A stretch of DNA of 64,000 bases from Acanthosepion pharaonis. Taxonomy: Eukaryota > Mollusca > Cephalopoda > Sepiida > Sepiidae. Made by a program: the position numbers and the translations under genes. Positions 22,759 through 32,032 of this stretch are shown one piece after another. The DNA lies in contig CAHIKZ030005642.1 in assembly GCA_903632075.3 (NCBI GenBank), forward strand, positions 778,501-842,500. Direction: 5' to 3'. Numbering within the stretch: position 1 is the stretch's first letter; every line of letters starts with the position of its first letter. The notes under the pieces were generated by a model, which was not told where the DNA came from, made no database searches, and worked only from the letters and a program-made list of their open reading frames with translations.

Positions 22759-22816
<58 letters not shown>
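22633..22816. repeat. Tandemly duplicated unit of spacer plus (CTAT)n(TA)n
   Basis: The unit TTGACCACTAATATTATC plus CTAT and TA runs occurs at about 22668 and again at about 22748, an 80-bp period, after a leading TA run. Unequal exchange or slippage is the simplest origin. Confidence 0.75.
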
Positions 22817-22820
<4 letters not shown>

Positions 22821-22994
22821 GGGCAGCAGTTCATTGTTCAAACATATATTGTTAAATATAACAGACAACGAATGTCTATTATGTTTGATCATGAGCCGTT
22901 CTATGCTTCATATAGTGGCTTTAGTTTCGGGAGAAAATAAAGACAAAAACTGTTCAACATTTGGATATTTTTTTATTGTGCTGTTTATTGATCT

Positions 22995-23024
22995 AAGCTT
23001 TCGGCTCACATGAACTATCATCAG
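22995..23024 (-). ncRNA. Hammerhead-like core with canonical CTGATGA
   Basis: Minus strand: CTGATGA (23024-23018), a GTTC-ATGT-GAGC stem II with a stable tetraloop, GAAA (23002-22999), then AGCTT. A15.1-G15.2 with C16.2-U16.1 forms a palindromic AGCT, so stem III would pair only between two molecules. This matches the dimeric minimal hammerheads described for Penelope-like elements. All core bases expected on this strand are present. Confidence 0.6.
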
Positions 23025-23208
23025 AGTAATTATATGGACATTACAGCAGAGATATTCATAATCAAAGATAACATCCTGTTATGTTTACTTAGAAGATTGC
23101 TATGCGACGATAACGGTCGCTGAATAGCAGCCGCAGGACGTAAATTCGTAATGCCAGGATGTCATCTTCGATGGTGAACATCTCTGTTGTAATGTCCATG
23201 TAACCACT

Positions 23209-23238
23209 CTGACGATGGCTCATGTGAGCCGAAAGCTT
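23209..23238 (+). ncRNA. Hammerhead-like core with perfect stem II
   Basis: CTGACGA (23209-23215), GGCTC-ATGT-GAGCC as a perfect 5-bp stem II, GAAA (23231-23234), then GCTTAGATC. It is the facing partner of the minus-strand core at 22995-23024. Compensated stem differences between the two arms (GTTC/GAGC against GGCTC/GAGCC) support a folded RNA. Confidence 0.62.
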
Positions 23239-23313
23239 AGATCGAAGAACAGCATAATAAAAAAATATCCAAATGTTGCACCGTTTTGTCTTTATTTTCT
23301 TCTGAAACTAAAA

Positions 23314-23314
<1 letters not shown>

Positions 23315-23368
<54 letters not shown>

Positions 23369-23373
23369 TTATT

Positions 23374-23402
<29 letters not shown>
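23315..23402. repeat. (TA)n(GT)n microsatellite
   Basis: TA to 23353 then interrupted GT to 23402, starting at the right edge of the inverted-repeat element. Confidence 0.9.
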
Positions 23403-23404
<2 letters not shown>

Positions 23405-23838
23405 CCAAAATTTTTAGGATTTCAAACTTGTTTATAGTAGACCCTCTTTATTTGAAATAGACGATTCCACTTTTTTTAATTTATTAAACAGTCTGTCGGG
23501 GCCTGTACATTGTTAAGTGGCCACCAGACGAAGACAAGGGGGGTACTGAATTTCAAACCATGAACCGTGAAGGCGACGGAAAATAACTCTTTCCTGAGAA
23601 GGCATGTCAATGCACAGCGAATTAAAAAAAAAAGTGAAAATGGTGTGTGTTGGTGGTGGTGGGAGGGGGGTGCGCTCAATGGAGAGCCATGATCGCCTAA
23701 GTCTCGAAGGGGTACAGAATTAAAAAAATTCTGTACTTGTTTTTTAGGATTTGAATGTGTTTCATTAAAATTGATAGGAGAGGAACTTTATGAAAACCAC
23801 GTATTTGGGGAAGGTGACATACTTTATGTGTAAATACG

Positions 23839-23892
<54 letters not shown>
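23839..23892. repeat. (TA)n microsatellite
   Basis: Uninterrupted TA run. Confidence 0.9.
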
Positions 23893-23894
<2 letters not shown>

Positions 23895-24147
23895 TCGGTC
23901 GCAGGTATTCGACTCTTGGTTTTTACGAATGTAGGTGATATGAAAAAATGGGAAAATGTTTATTAATATCCGTTCTAAATATTTTCTTCGTTACTTTCTT
24001 ATTAGAACGGCATTTTTTTATTTTTTTTATTTTTTAAATCAAAATTATGTCCTCTTTCATTCCTGTGTGTTACGAAAGAGTTCAGTGAGTTTTCCGGGCG
24101 GAGTTCTCTCATATGTTTGTAGATGCGGGCCTTTAGCTTTCTGGACG

Positions 24148-24169
24148 TTTCGCCTATATAGATCTTCTG
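24148..24169 (-). ncRNA. Hammerhead-like core ending GAAACGTC
   Basis: Minus strand: CAGAAGA (24169-24163), a CTATATAG hairpin stem, GAAA (24151-24148), then CGTC, so ACGT forms the palindromic stem III and GTC the cleavage triplet. U4 of the core is replaced by A. Nearby 24300-24340 shows GHRNKTGHKF-like coding debris, possibly a Penelope remnant. Confidence 0.4.
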
Positions 24170-24476
24170 GCTTTGCATATATTTAATATCATAAATTCCA
24201 GCATCTGATGTGGTGTTGGTTATACCTCTAACTCGATCTCTGATTTGAGGTGGTGGTTATCATAGCACAAGAGCATACGCTGAACTCTATCGTTGGGCAT
24301 AGAAATAAAACAGGCCATAAATTCGATTTAAAAAAACACCACCCTAATAAGAAAGCAACATGATTTACTACGAAGAAAATATTTAGAAGGGATATTATAA
24401 ACACTTTCCCATCAACAAACACACGCCAAACATGCTTTTTAATATCACCAACTTTCATATAATACATGTATAAAGA

Positions 24477-24503
24477 ATATATATATATATATATATATAT
24501 ATA
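24477..24503. repeat. (TA)n microsatellite
   Basis: Short TA run. Confidence 0.9.
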
Positions 24504-24599
24504 CGTTATTTTACAGATACAAATGCTCTGTTTATAATAAATAGTATTAACATTTACCGGCCTGAATGTCCGAGAAACTTCATAGAAAATATGTGTCCT

Positions 24600-24688
24600 C
24601 CGACAGGAATCGAACCTGTATCCTACACAGGACCGTCATATAGCATGACGTGCTATACTATTTATCTACATAGAAAGCACATGATGAG
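24600..24688 (-). repeat. tRNA-like sequence, probably SINE-derived
   Basis: The minus strand has a perfect T arm (ACAGG-TTCGATT-CCTGT), a box A-like TAGATAAATAGTATAGC and a CGTCA/TGACG anticodon-type stem. Position 33 is not U, and no 7-bp acceptor stem pairs with CGGAGGACAC. A working tRNA is therefore unlikely; a tRNA-derived SINE head or tRNA pseudogene fits better. Confidence 0.45.
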
Positions 24689-24714
24689 CAAGGTCGAATC
24701 ACTGCTTTTAAAAT

Positions 24715-24718
<4 letters not shown>

Positions 24719-24798
<80 letters not shown>
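24719..24798. repeat. (TA)n microsatellite
   Basis: 80-base uninterrupted TA run. Confidence 0.92.
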
Positions 24799-24801
<3 letters not shown>

Positions 24802-25328
24802 GTTAAGGCCTCTTAGCATTTTTGAGAAGGAAAGAACAGGAAGAAGAAGATCTTATTCTTATTGCTTTTTTTTTTATCGTGTCGTCAAAAAGGTGCAGCA
24901 GGATGAAGGTTCACTAAATGCCTTGGACGCAATGTAGGGGGCGGGGAGAGTTTGAAAAGGTCAAGCAGTATATGTATGCCGCGTGTGTCATTACAGAGAT
25001 GTTTAGTGAAACTGATTCCATCTGTTAAGCATTTATTTTGTTTCTATCAAATAAGTTGAGCGATGAGATCCGAAGCCGATAACTGCATTTTTGATTTTTT
25101 TTTAAAGGGAAATAAAAAAGAAATCCAAACAAATTAATAATAATAAAAAAAAATCAGGTTGATAAAGAAATGGGATGCCCTTAAGTTCATGGGATAAAAC
25201 AGAATTTTACAGTGTCTGTCTGTTGGCCTGTCTGTTAGGCCAGCGTATACATACATTTACACAAGTCAAACGTAACCATAAACATGGGACATTTAGCAAT
25301 GACGAAAATGTTAGTGTTTAATATGCTC

Positions 25329-25455
25329 AAAGTTATCTCCCTTGCTACGCCATTGTTTTTTTTTTTTTTGTTTGGATCCGTTTTTATTTTTTTTAAACAC
25401 TGGCCATTTAGTGTTGACGAGCAAGTTGTAATATTTTCAAGGTTATCTCCCTTGC
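25329..25455 (+). repeat. Two copies of the AA(G)GTTATCTCCCTTGC motif
   Basis: AAGTTATCTCCCTTGC at 25329-25344 and AAGGTTATCTCCCTTGC at 25439-25455, 110 bases apart. TTATCTCCCTT also occurs near 675-685. This short motif is widely scattered in mollusc genomes, and its function is not known to me. Confidence 0.5.
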
Positions 25456-25556
25456 AACTCTGTTACTCTTTTATTTTGCCCTTTTTTTCTCGTTTTTATG
25501 ATCACCAGTTTGAGCATAGGTGCTATCGGCTTTGATAATTCGTCTATTGAAATATT

Positions 25557-25562
25557 TTATTT
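25557..25562 (-). terminator. Possible polyadenylation signal for the ankyrin gene
   Basis: AATAAA on the minus strand about 175 bases beyond the stop codon, within ATAAAATAAAATATT. A/T-rich surroundings make chance occurrence likely. Confidence 0.35.
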
Positions 25563-25734
25563 TATCCACTGTTTCTGGTCACTTAAAAATGCCATTCTCT
25601 TCACTTTTCAAAGGCTTGCTTCTTTTCTTTTATGTTCTGTCTTTTTCTTTTTTCTTTTTTTTTTTTTTTTTGACAAACTCTGGCAAATTATTCCACCGAA
25701 GAAATAATCAGCAGAGGACTGGTTCATTAGGATT

Positions 25735-26731
25735 TTAATCTCTATTTTTAGACCCAGAATTATTCTCGTCGCTCAGCAGCCGTTCTCCCGAAGAAGACCT
25801 TGCAGCCCTGTCTTCTTGACTGTTACGTTCTCTTTCATCGGAATCGTAATGAGATCGCCGATGCCGTCTACGTTCGTCCTCAGAACTATAATCATACATT
25901 CGTTTGCCGCTGTTGTTGTTACCATCACTATCCAAGGCGAACCTCTCGTCCTCGGGCGTATACCTTGGGCTTTGCCCATCGCTGTGTCGCAGAGGCATTT
26001 CCCTTCGTTCATCGAAGCGTCTGTCGATTTTATCATCTTCAGAACCACTGTCCATATAGTGCGGGTCACGCCTCCGTCGGAAACCAGTGCTACCGTCCGA
26101 TGCGTCCTCATCACTGCGTGCGAAGTCTCGCCGATTCTCGCGCATGTTACTCACATCGCTGTCGTTATCCCGTAAACGCTGACGCTCGTGACTGGTATAT
26201 CGATCGTCTTCGCTACCGTAATCATTTCGATAGTAATCATCCTCGTCTTGACTTCCCCTTCGATTATTATCTCTTTGATATCTGCGTTGACGTTGTCTCT
26301 CGTCTTCCGAGTCTTCCTGATCCTCACCGCCGCTTCGATATCTTGGACCTCGATCGGAACCGGAACCTGAACAGGACTCGGCGCCCGAACGCCGCTGCCT
26401 GCGCCTTCTCACATCTTCCTCTTCGTCTTCGTCAGGTGATATATACTCCAAATCACCCATTACGTCCTCGTCGTCTAAAATCCTCGCTTTGCCTTTGATA
26501 TTTTCGTCTTCTTCGTCTTCCTCGTCATCTTCGTCTTCCTGGCGGGCGCCATCTTCCAGATTTTCCTCCTCCTCCTCTTCCTCTTCGCTGTCTGAAGTCG
26601 GCGACGACACGGCCGCCACGTCTTCCAACATCACTTTGATGGTTGAGAAGTCAGTTGGCTCAACAAGGTCCAGCGGGCGTTCTCCATTGTCTGTCATGAT
26701 GTGTCGGTCGGCACCTTTAGTCAAAAGGAAC
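25735..26731 (-). CDS. Terminal exon of ankyrin-repeat protein with acidic/arginine-rich tail
   Basis: A splice acceptor gtctttgcag ends at 26732. The exon completes an Arg codon and encodes FLLTKGADRHIMTDNGERPL, then DLVEPTDFSTIKVMLED, the second half of an ankyrin repeat. The rest, about 290 residues, is disordered: a polyglutamate/aspartate tract with eight Glu in a row, an acidic run before NIKGKARILDDEDVMGD, then RRRRQRR and many Ser-Glu-Asp/Arg clusters resembling casein-kinase-2 sites mixed with RS-like blocks. The end is NNSGSKNRD and TAA (25735-25737). The exon is far richer in G/C than its flanks and codon-like throughout, which supports a real gene. Upstream ankyrin exons must lie at higher coordinates; I could not locate them before the window ends. 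The exact family is unknown to me; proteins pairing ankyrin repeats with such tails are often nuclear or phosphatase-regulatory, but that is only inference. Confidence 0.8.
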
Positions 26732-28590
26732 CTGCAAAGACAAAGAACAGTAACGAATAAATAAAAATGAACAAACAAAATTTATATTAAAAACATAGTG
26801 TAGGGAGTGGGGGAGAGAAACAAAGATAATAAAAATATAAAGAAATACTTCTCACCAAATCAGAAAACAACTACAATTAACCATTTTACTGTGGTCAATA
26901 TTTCTTTTTATATCTTTGCTCCTCCTTTCCTTTTTGTTTTAATATATTTGTATATATTATTTAATATCTAATATTTTAAAATGTCCGTTTTTAAAAGCCA
27001 TACTTATTAGTATTTGTCTTCTGTTCTGATTTTTTACCGCGTTTTATCGCAATTTTATTCATGACGTCAACCTGGAGCAGTGCTAAGACATTGTGGATGA
27101 ATAAAGAATAACTTCTCGATAAGACTCCACCTCACATAATCTTTTTCTAAGGGTAGCCTTATTAACCGTGCCAGCTGCTCTCACCCTCTGAACTACAGGG
27201 AACTTTACGGTTGGCGGAAGATCAACTCTAAACATTTATATTTATCCTTCACACTTTTTACATCTCTATCGGTGTCATATTTGTTATTGTCTTTACGATT
27301 AGAATCGGCAGTAGTATCTTTATTTTCGAGATAAAAAGTAAGTAAAATTAAGATAAAAGGAGATTGTTGGTTTCAATCCTATCTGGCAATGATTGCAAAA
27401 TACTTTCCACTCCCCATTTTATAGGTTGAAGCATACAAATGCATGCTGGGATTTTTCCTAGACAATAAAATAGTCCTGTTCGGTTTCACCTGACTCAGTC
27501 TTGATCTGTCGGTTCAAGCGGTTCGGGCTGATTTGTCGAACTCCCTGCCTTCGGGCAGAGAGGAACCCAGACGAGGCTATGCCGAAGAGCAGTGTCGCGT
27601 TTGTGGAGGTAGACAGTCCGACGCCGTGTATGCAGGAGTCTACGGGAAATTTTTACCCAGGCCTACGGGCTCGGAATCGTCCCACTTAAAAAAAAAAAAC
27701 TGCCTTGTGAGGCGGCTAAGGTAAATAACCTCAGTCCTGATCTGTCTTGTCCTGAAGTCAGAACGCTACATTCGCTTGTCTGAACTTGCTTTTGTGTGTC
27801 AACGCCAATTCTTAGTTTGTGAACTTTTTGCCTTATTAGTGTTGCTTTGCCTTTTTAATTTTGCTTTGCCTTATTACTGTTGATTTGCCTTGCATATATT
27901 GCTTTGTATTATTTTTGACCTTGTTCTTGTTATTACAAACTTTGTCAATTCGGCTTGTTTTACACAGTTTTGTTAGTTATTTTGTATTTGAACATGAATT
28001 ACTCATTAGTTAAAATGGACTACTCACTAGTTAAAATTAACAATGACTGACAATGCTTAAACTAAAAATTAAAAAATAATGATAATATTGTAGCTTTGTT
28101 AAGTTTTATCCAGGGCTATAAGAGTGAGGATAGGACTCACTAGAAAGAGTCTGCAAGACGTGTATGCTATTGCAGACATCCAACAACATACCAAAATTCG
28201 TATTTAATGACGTTGACTTTGATGCAAGGTTTTAATTCTAAAATATCTGACAAAGATCAAACTGTCCCTGTATAGTTAATCACGATAATTATTGCTGATT
28301 TTCATGAATTGGATGAGCCGATGACAGCCAGAGATTTTCAATTTTGTTTTTATGGGTGAACGTTTTGAAAAAAATTCACCAAAGATAGATATTACTTGCC
28401 CAAATTTTCTTTTACATTAAAAATTACGGTGGTGAGACGTGCTTAAAAGTTCTCAGCCCAACCAAGATCCTAACCCCCTCCCGCCCAAAAGAATCCGATG
28501 TTTGTCAGATTTGGTGAAGTGGGTCGGGCTAAGAAATTCTTAGTATCTCGTTAAAAAAAAAAAAAAGTTAATTTCTGTTGTTCATTTATG
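26732..28590. other. Intron or intergenic sequence, no exon recognised
   Basis: It should contain the last intron of the minus-strand ankyrin gene. A G/C-richer patch at 27480-27740 has short open frames on + but no family I recognise. It carries GGTCGGC/TTACCC-type blocks vaguely like those at 53190-53270. No ankyrin exon was found. Confidence 0.4.
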
Positions 28591-28598
28591 CCTACTAA

Positions 28599-28618
28599 TG
28601 ACGTCACTACTGACGTCA
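28599..28618 (+). promoter_or_regulatory. Two tandem CRE (CREB/ATF) sites
   Basis: Perfect TGACGTCA at 28599-28606 and again at 28611-28618, centres 12 bp apart. Two full palindromic CREs so close together are unlikely by chance in this A/T-rich DNA and point to a cAMP/CREB-responsive promoter. Confidence 0.65.
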
Positions 28619-28816
28619 TCTTCCACAGATTTTTACGTTCAACTACTTTGTGTCCGTCTCTGCGAAAGTATTTCAGTTAGATAATGATTATTATTTTTTA
28701 TTTTTTTATTTTTTTTTTTCGAAAATGCCGACTAAAAAAAAAAAAAATGAAATACAGTCGTAGTATTAGTGGTGCATTTTTTTTTCTAGGTGGGTTTGAT
28801 AACACAAAACACACGC

Positions 28817-28826
28817 CGCCATCTTC
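28817..28826 (+). promoter_or_regulatory. YY1-like site CCGCCATCTT
   Basis: Exact match to CCGCCATNTT, about 100 bases before an ATG that opens a signal-peptide-like frame. YY1 sites usually sit near transcription starts. Together with the CRE pair it marks a probable promoter. Confidence 0.5.
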
Positions 28827-28928
28827 CACTTCGTCAATCATTGAGAATGTTCGTTCGGCGGTGAAACGAATTCCAGCATATTATGACCACATTTGGTGTT
28901 AATTGAGCAAACAGCAAGTCACAGAAAT

Positions 28929-29025
28929 ATGGCGACAAGCTCTTTGGTACGCTTGTCTATCTTCGGGATCTTCTGTTTCTCAAGAGTTACAGAATTAGGT
29001 TTTTTAAAGGGCGTAAATGGAAGAA
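28929..29025 (+). CDS. Possible first exon encoding a signal peptide
   Basis: ATG at 28929 in an acceptable context (gaaatATGG) encodes MATSSLVRLSIFGIFCFSRV, then TELGFLKGVNG. The basic residue followed by an 8-10 residue hydrophobic stretch suits a secretory signal peptide. A donor GTAAGA follows at 29026. Unspliced, the frame would stop at 29043-29045. The upstream CRE pair and YY1 site support a gene start. No later exon was identified in the window, so the product is unknown. Confidence 0.35.
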
Positions 29026-29071
29026 GTAAGAAATGTATGTTATGAGGATATGTAGGATATATAATATTTGA

Positions 29072-29345
29072 AGTTCGAAGTTAAGCCTGGCCAGTACCTA
29101 GATGGGTGACCGCGTAGAAATACCATTTGCTGTAAGCTTGGATGTGCGGATGGTGTATTCACTTACGCGCAAATACCGTTGGGGAAAGTGTGAATTAACC
29201 TCTTCTCCCCCAGCTATGGGCTAATTAGTAAAACTTGTATTAATAAACTATTATCTCAAAAAATTCTTACAATCTAAAAATATTTTCTGGCTTTAAATAA
29301 CCTCCAAATGTTTGATAAGACATAGAATACGAATTAATCAAATCA
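29072..29345 (+). mobile_element. 5S-rRNA/tRNA composite SINE, 5'-truncated copy
   Basis: The head GAAGTTAAGCCTGGCCAGTA, then CCTAGATGGGTGACCGCG, is the internal promoter part of 5S rRNA. GGATGTGCGG and the unique part TTCACTTACGCGCAAATACC follow, then AGCTATGGGCTAATTAG and the 3' tail TTTTCTGGCTTTAAATAACC. The tRNA-like middle is partly deleted compared with 49762-50130. Confidence 0.75.
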
Positions 29346-29394
29346 AAGTTAAATAACAGTTGACACGACTTTAACATAAGAGGTTAACATCATG

Positions 29395-29700
29395 ATGTTT
29401 GGGAAAGCAACCTTTAGGGAGTCTGTTCCACACAGTACCAGTTTTGGGGAGGAAATTGTTTGAGTAGAACTTCCTCCTTGCTAATGGAATAGGAAGAGGA
29501 GGAGGTTGAGTTGACCCTGTTTACATGGCATGGTGGATCTTAGCTGTGAAGGTCTGGATTAGTGAAGCTAATGAATGTAGCTCGCGCGAACAGCCGCTAT
29601 GAACATAGCGATAGAGTAGCGAGAGGCGAGCAACGTTTCGTATGTGGGGAAAGAGGTTGTAGGGTGGAAAACAATTCATTCGTCATAGGTCGGGTAATTT
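29395..29700 (-). pseudogene. CR1/jockey-type LINE C-terminal remnant
   Basis: Minus-strand translation gives HVNRVNSTSSSSYSISKEEV followed by LLKQFPPQNWYCVEQTP, then CCTAAAGGTTGC. This is the ...NSFFPRT..LWNSLP..CFP tail of the same LINE group as 6560-6800. The 5S SINE lies tail-to-tail just beyond it. Confidence 0.55.
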
Positions 29701-29739
29701 GAAAAGTGCTCACGAACCGAATGTAGTACGGATTTTTTT

Positions 29740-30156
29740 AGGTGATGAAATATGATTTAACCCCTTACTGCAAATAACTGGTTTTATTTAAAATAAACCC
29801 CCCAATCGTTCTCTGTATCACACTCTCATTTTCTCTCTACGTTCCTCTCTCTCTCTCTCTTTCTGCTTTTCTCTCATACTCTTACCACAGTCTGGGTTTA
29901 ATAGAATTTTTTTTATGAGAAACACATCGTCTATTTTTATTATATCACACAATGATTATAATTATTAAAGAAAGATTTTAATTTCAAAAAGTCACTTGCA
30001 GTTCAGGGGCGAATTTCACCTCACCAGGTCGTTAGGTCACGAAACATGACTTAACCCCTCACTGCAAACAACTGCTTTTATTTAAGATGACCATCACCCC
30101 GTCTAATCCTTCTCTGTGTCACATTGTTTTTGTCTCTACGTCCCTCCTCCCTCTCT

Positions 30157-30213
<57 letters not shown>

Positions 30214-30413
30214 ATCTCATTATCTGTTTCCCCTCTCGGACGCTCAACACAGTCTGGGTTCAATAGGATTTTTGGTTAGAAGAACATCATCCATTTTTAT
30301 TATATCACACAATGATTATTATTATTAAAGACAGATTTTAATTTCAAAAGATCAGTTGCAGTTCAGGGGCAAATTTGTCCTCAACGGATCGTTAGGTTAC
30401 GAAACATGATTTA
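29740..30413 (+). repeat. Tandem repeat of about 350 bp, first part
   Basis: Repeated blocks: GATTTAACCCCTTACTGCAA (29755) and CTTAACCCCTCACTGCAAAC (30051); TCTGGGTTTAATAG (29892) and TCTGGGTTCAATAGG (30252); CACTTGCAGTTCAGGGGC (29992) and its homologue CAGTTGCAGTTCAGGGGC (30352). The third unit is cut by a Tc1-like insertion at 30414. Units continue at 32340-32960. Confidence 0.7.
30159..30211. repeat. (TA)n microsatellite inside the tandem repeat
   Basis: TA run replacing the (CT)n tract seen at the same place in other units of the repeat. Confidence 0.9.
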
Positions 30414-32032
30414 CAGTGAGGTAAAATAAGTGATCGTACATATGAAAATATTTCATATTTTTATTTGTAACATATTAAATTAACAAAACGGGAATATATC
30501 TACTCTATCAGATTGCATACTAAAAATGTATGCATATAAAACTAAATAATATTCCATGGTTAAGAAAATATAGCAATATTTAAATTTTTAGGGGTTTAAA
30601 AAATGATCGTACAGCAGAACAAAAACATGTTTTCTCCATTTAATATTTTGTAGCGAAGCCTTTATTAAGTTCAACAGCAATCAATCTCTTCCTGTAATCT
30701 TTAATTAACGATTCGCATACTTTAGTAGGTATTTTGTCCCATTCTTCTTGAGTAATTGTCTTCAGGTTTTTGATGTTTGTTGAACCTCTATCACGGATCT
30801 TATTTTTCAAAAACCTTCATAAATTCTCTATTAGATTCAAATCCGGCGACTGACTGGGCCATTGTAAGATGTTACCGTTGTTATTAGCAAGCCAATTCTT
30901 CGTACTCTTAGCAGTATGCTTGGGATCATTGTCCTGCTGGAAGATCCAATCAGGAGGAAGCCCAAGATTCTCTACAGAAAGCGATAAATTTTTGCTTAGG
31001 ATTTGTTGATATTTTTCTGCATTCATTCTACCGTCTATAATTGCTAGTTTGCCAACACATCGCATCGAAAAGCAGCCCCAAACCATGATACTACCCCCAC
31101 CAAATTTGACAGCTGGTATGGTGTTCTTGGGTGCGTATGCTTCGCCGTCTTTCCTCCATACATGATCCAGGGAATTGCGACCGAACAACACAATTTTACT
31201 CTCATCTGTCCAAATAACTCTTTCCCAATAAGAATTTTCCTTATCTTTATGCTCTGTCGCAAATTTCAACCTGGCATCTCTATGCCGTTTCAGAAGGAGT
31301 GGTGTCTTTCTTGGGGAGCTCGACTTTATACCGTCTCTGCGTAGTTCATTACTAATCGATTGCTTAGTTATGTTAACTTCTGACAAACTCAGATCATTCT
31401 GAAGGTCTTGGCTGATGGCCATTGGGTTATTTTGTACCTGTCGCATCAACTTTCTTCGTAATCTGGGAGAGATCTTCCTGGGAGCACCGGGTCTGCCTTT
31501 GTTCTCAACAGTATTACGTCTTTTAAATCTTACAATTGTTGAAAAAGTATGTTCGTGTCACTGGAGATGTTTCTATAACCTTTTCCATTGATCTTAATAA
31601 TTAATTGAGCTTAATAATTAGCTCTTTTTGAACACAAGTCATTTCCTTACGTCTAGCCATTATTAGAACCGTTATCAGTGAACAGTGACTGCAGAATGAT
31701 CCAATTTTGAACTGAATGTTGCAATAGAGTTACTGAGAATATTCTAGAACAGTTTAGAATTAAAACCAATATTCTAGAACAGTTTAGAAGTAAAACCAAA
31801 ATCTACCGTATTATAATGCAAAAATTGATACTGTACGAATACTTTTTTCCACTACTCGAACTATAAAAATTTGCATAACTATCACTTATCGAGTAATTTC
31901 TAATTTTAAATTCCATATTCTGATTCTATGCCCCAACATACATATATAACATTGTTATTCGAGGTTTTCATTCGCTATAAGTGAGAATAACAAGCATTTG
32001 TCTGCTGTACGATCATTTATTCATACCCACTG
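30414..32032 (-). mobile_element. Full-length Tc1/mariner transposon, 1619 bp, IR/DR type
   Basis: The ends are CAGTGAGGTAAAATAAGTGA (left) and, inverted, CAGTGGGTATGAATAAATGA (right). TA target duplications stand at 30412-30413 and 32033-32034. Inner copies of the terminal motif lie at 30601-30618, identical to the inverse of 32001-32018 over 18 bases, and near 31826-31842. This gives the double-repeat (IR/DR) layout known from Sleeping Beauty-type elements. It is inserted in the 350-bp tandem repeat at gattTA. The transposase gene on the minus strand has lesions, so the copy is not self-sufficient. Confidence 0.92.
30640..31661 (-). pseudogene. Tc1-family DD34E transposase, broken
   Basis: The start MARRKEMTCVQKELIIKLN (ATG at 31661) is soon interrupted by a stop and frame shift near 31600. 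The DNA-binding part resumes as ENKGRPGAPRKISPRLRRK in another frame. The catalytic domain is open from 31449. It has WTDES (first Asp), FQQDNDPKHTAKS (second Asp), SQSPDLNLIENL (Glu), and exactly 34 residues between the last two, hence DD34E. Directly after IENL the expected Trp codon is TGA. Beyond it RFLKNKIRDRGSTN continues to EWDKIPTKVCESLIKDYRKR and ends NKGFATKY-stop at 30640. Length without lesions would be about 340 residues, normal for Tc1. Few lesions imply recent mobility. Confidence 0.9.

Larger units (their letters stand above)
22915..23320. mobile_element. Inverted-repeat element carrying a facing pair of hammerhead-like cores
   Basis: Arms 22915-23090 and 23155-23320 are inverted copies (shared blocks AACATTTGGATATTTTTTTA, GATCTAAGCTTTCGGCTCAC and TGGACATTACA) around a 65-base spacer. 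Each arm holds one core: minus 23024-22995 and plus 23209-23238. The arrangement resembles two facing Penelope-type terminal repeats with the coding body lost. No ORF remains. Confidence 0.65.

Noticed and set aside
25800..26764. Plus-strand open frames opposite the ankyrin exon (up to 232 codons)
   Set aside because: Shadows of the acidic/Arg/Ser-rich minus-strand exon. The minus strand has the acceptor, the ankyrin match and coherent composition.
26732..26778. Upstream extension of the ankyrin frame to a Met at 26778
   Set aside because: The residues before FLLTKGADR read through an intron end. The pyrimidine-rich gtctttgcag acceptor at 26732 marks the exon start.
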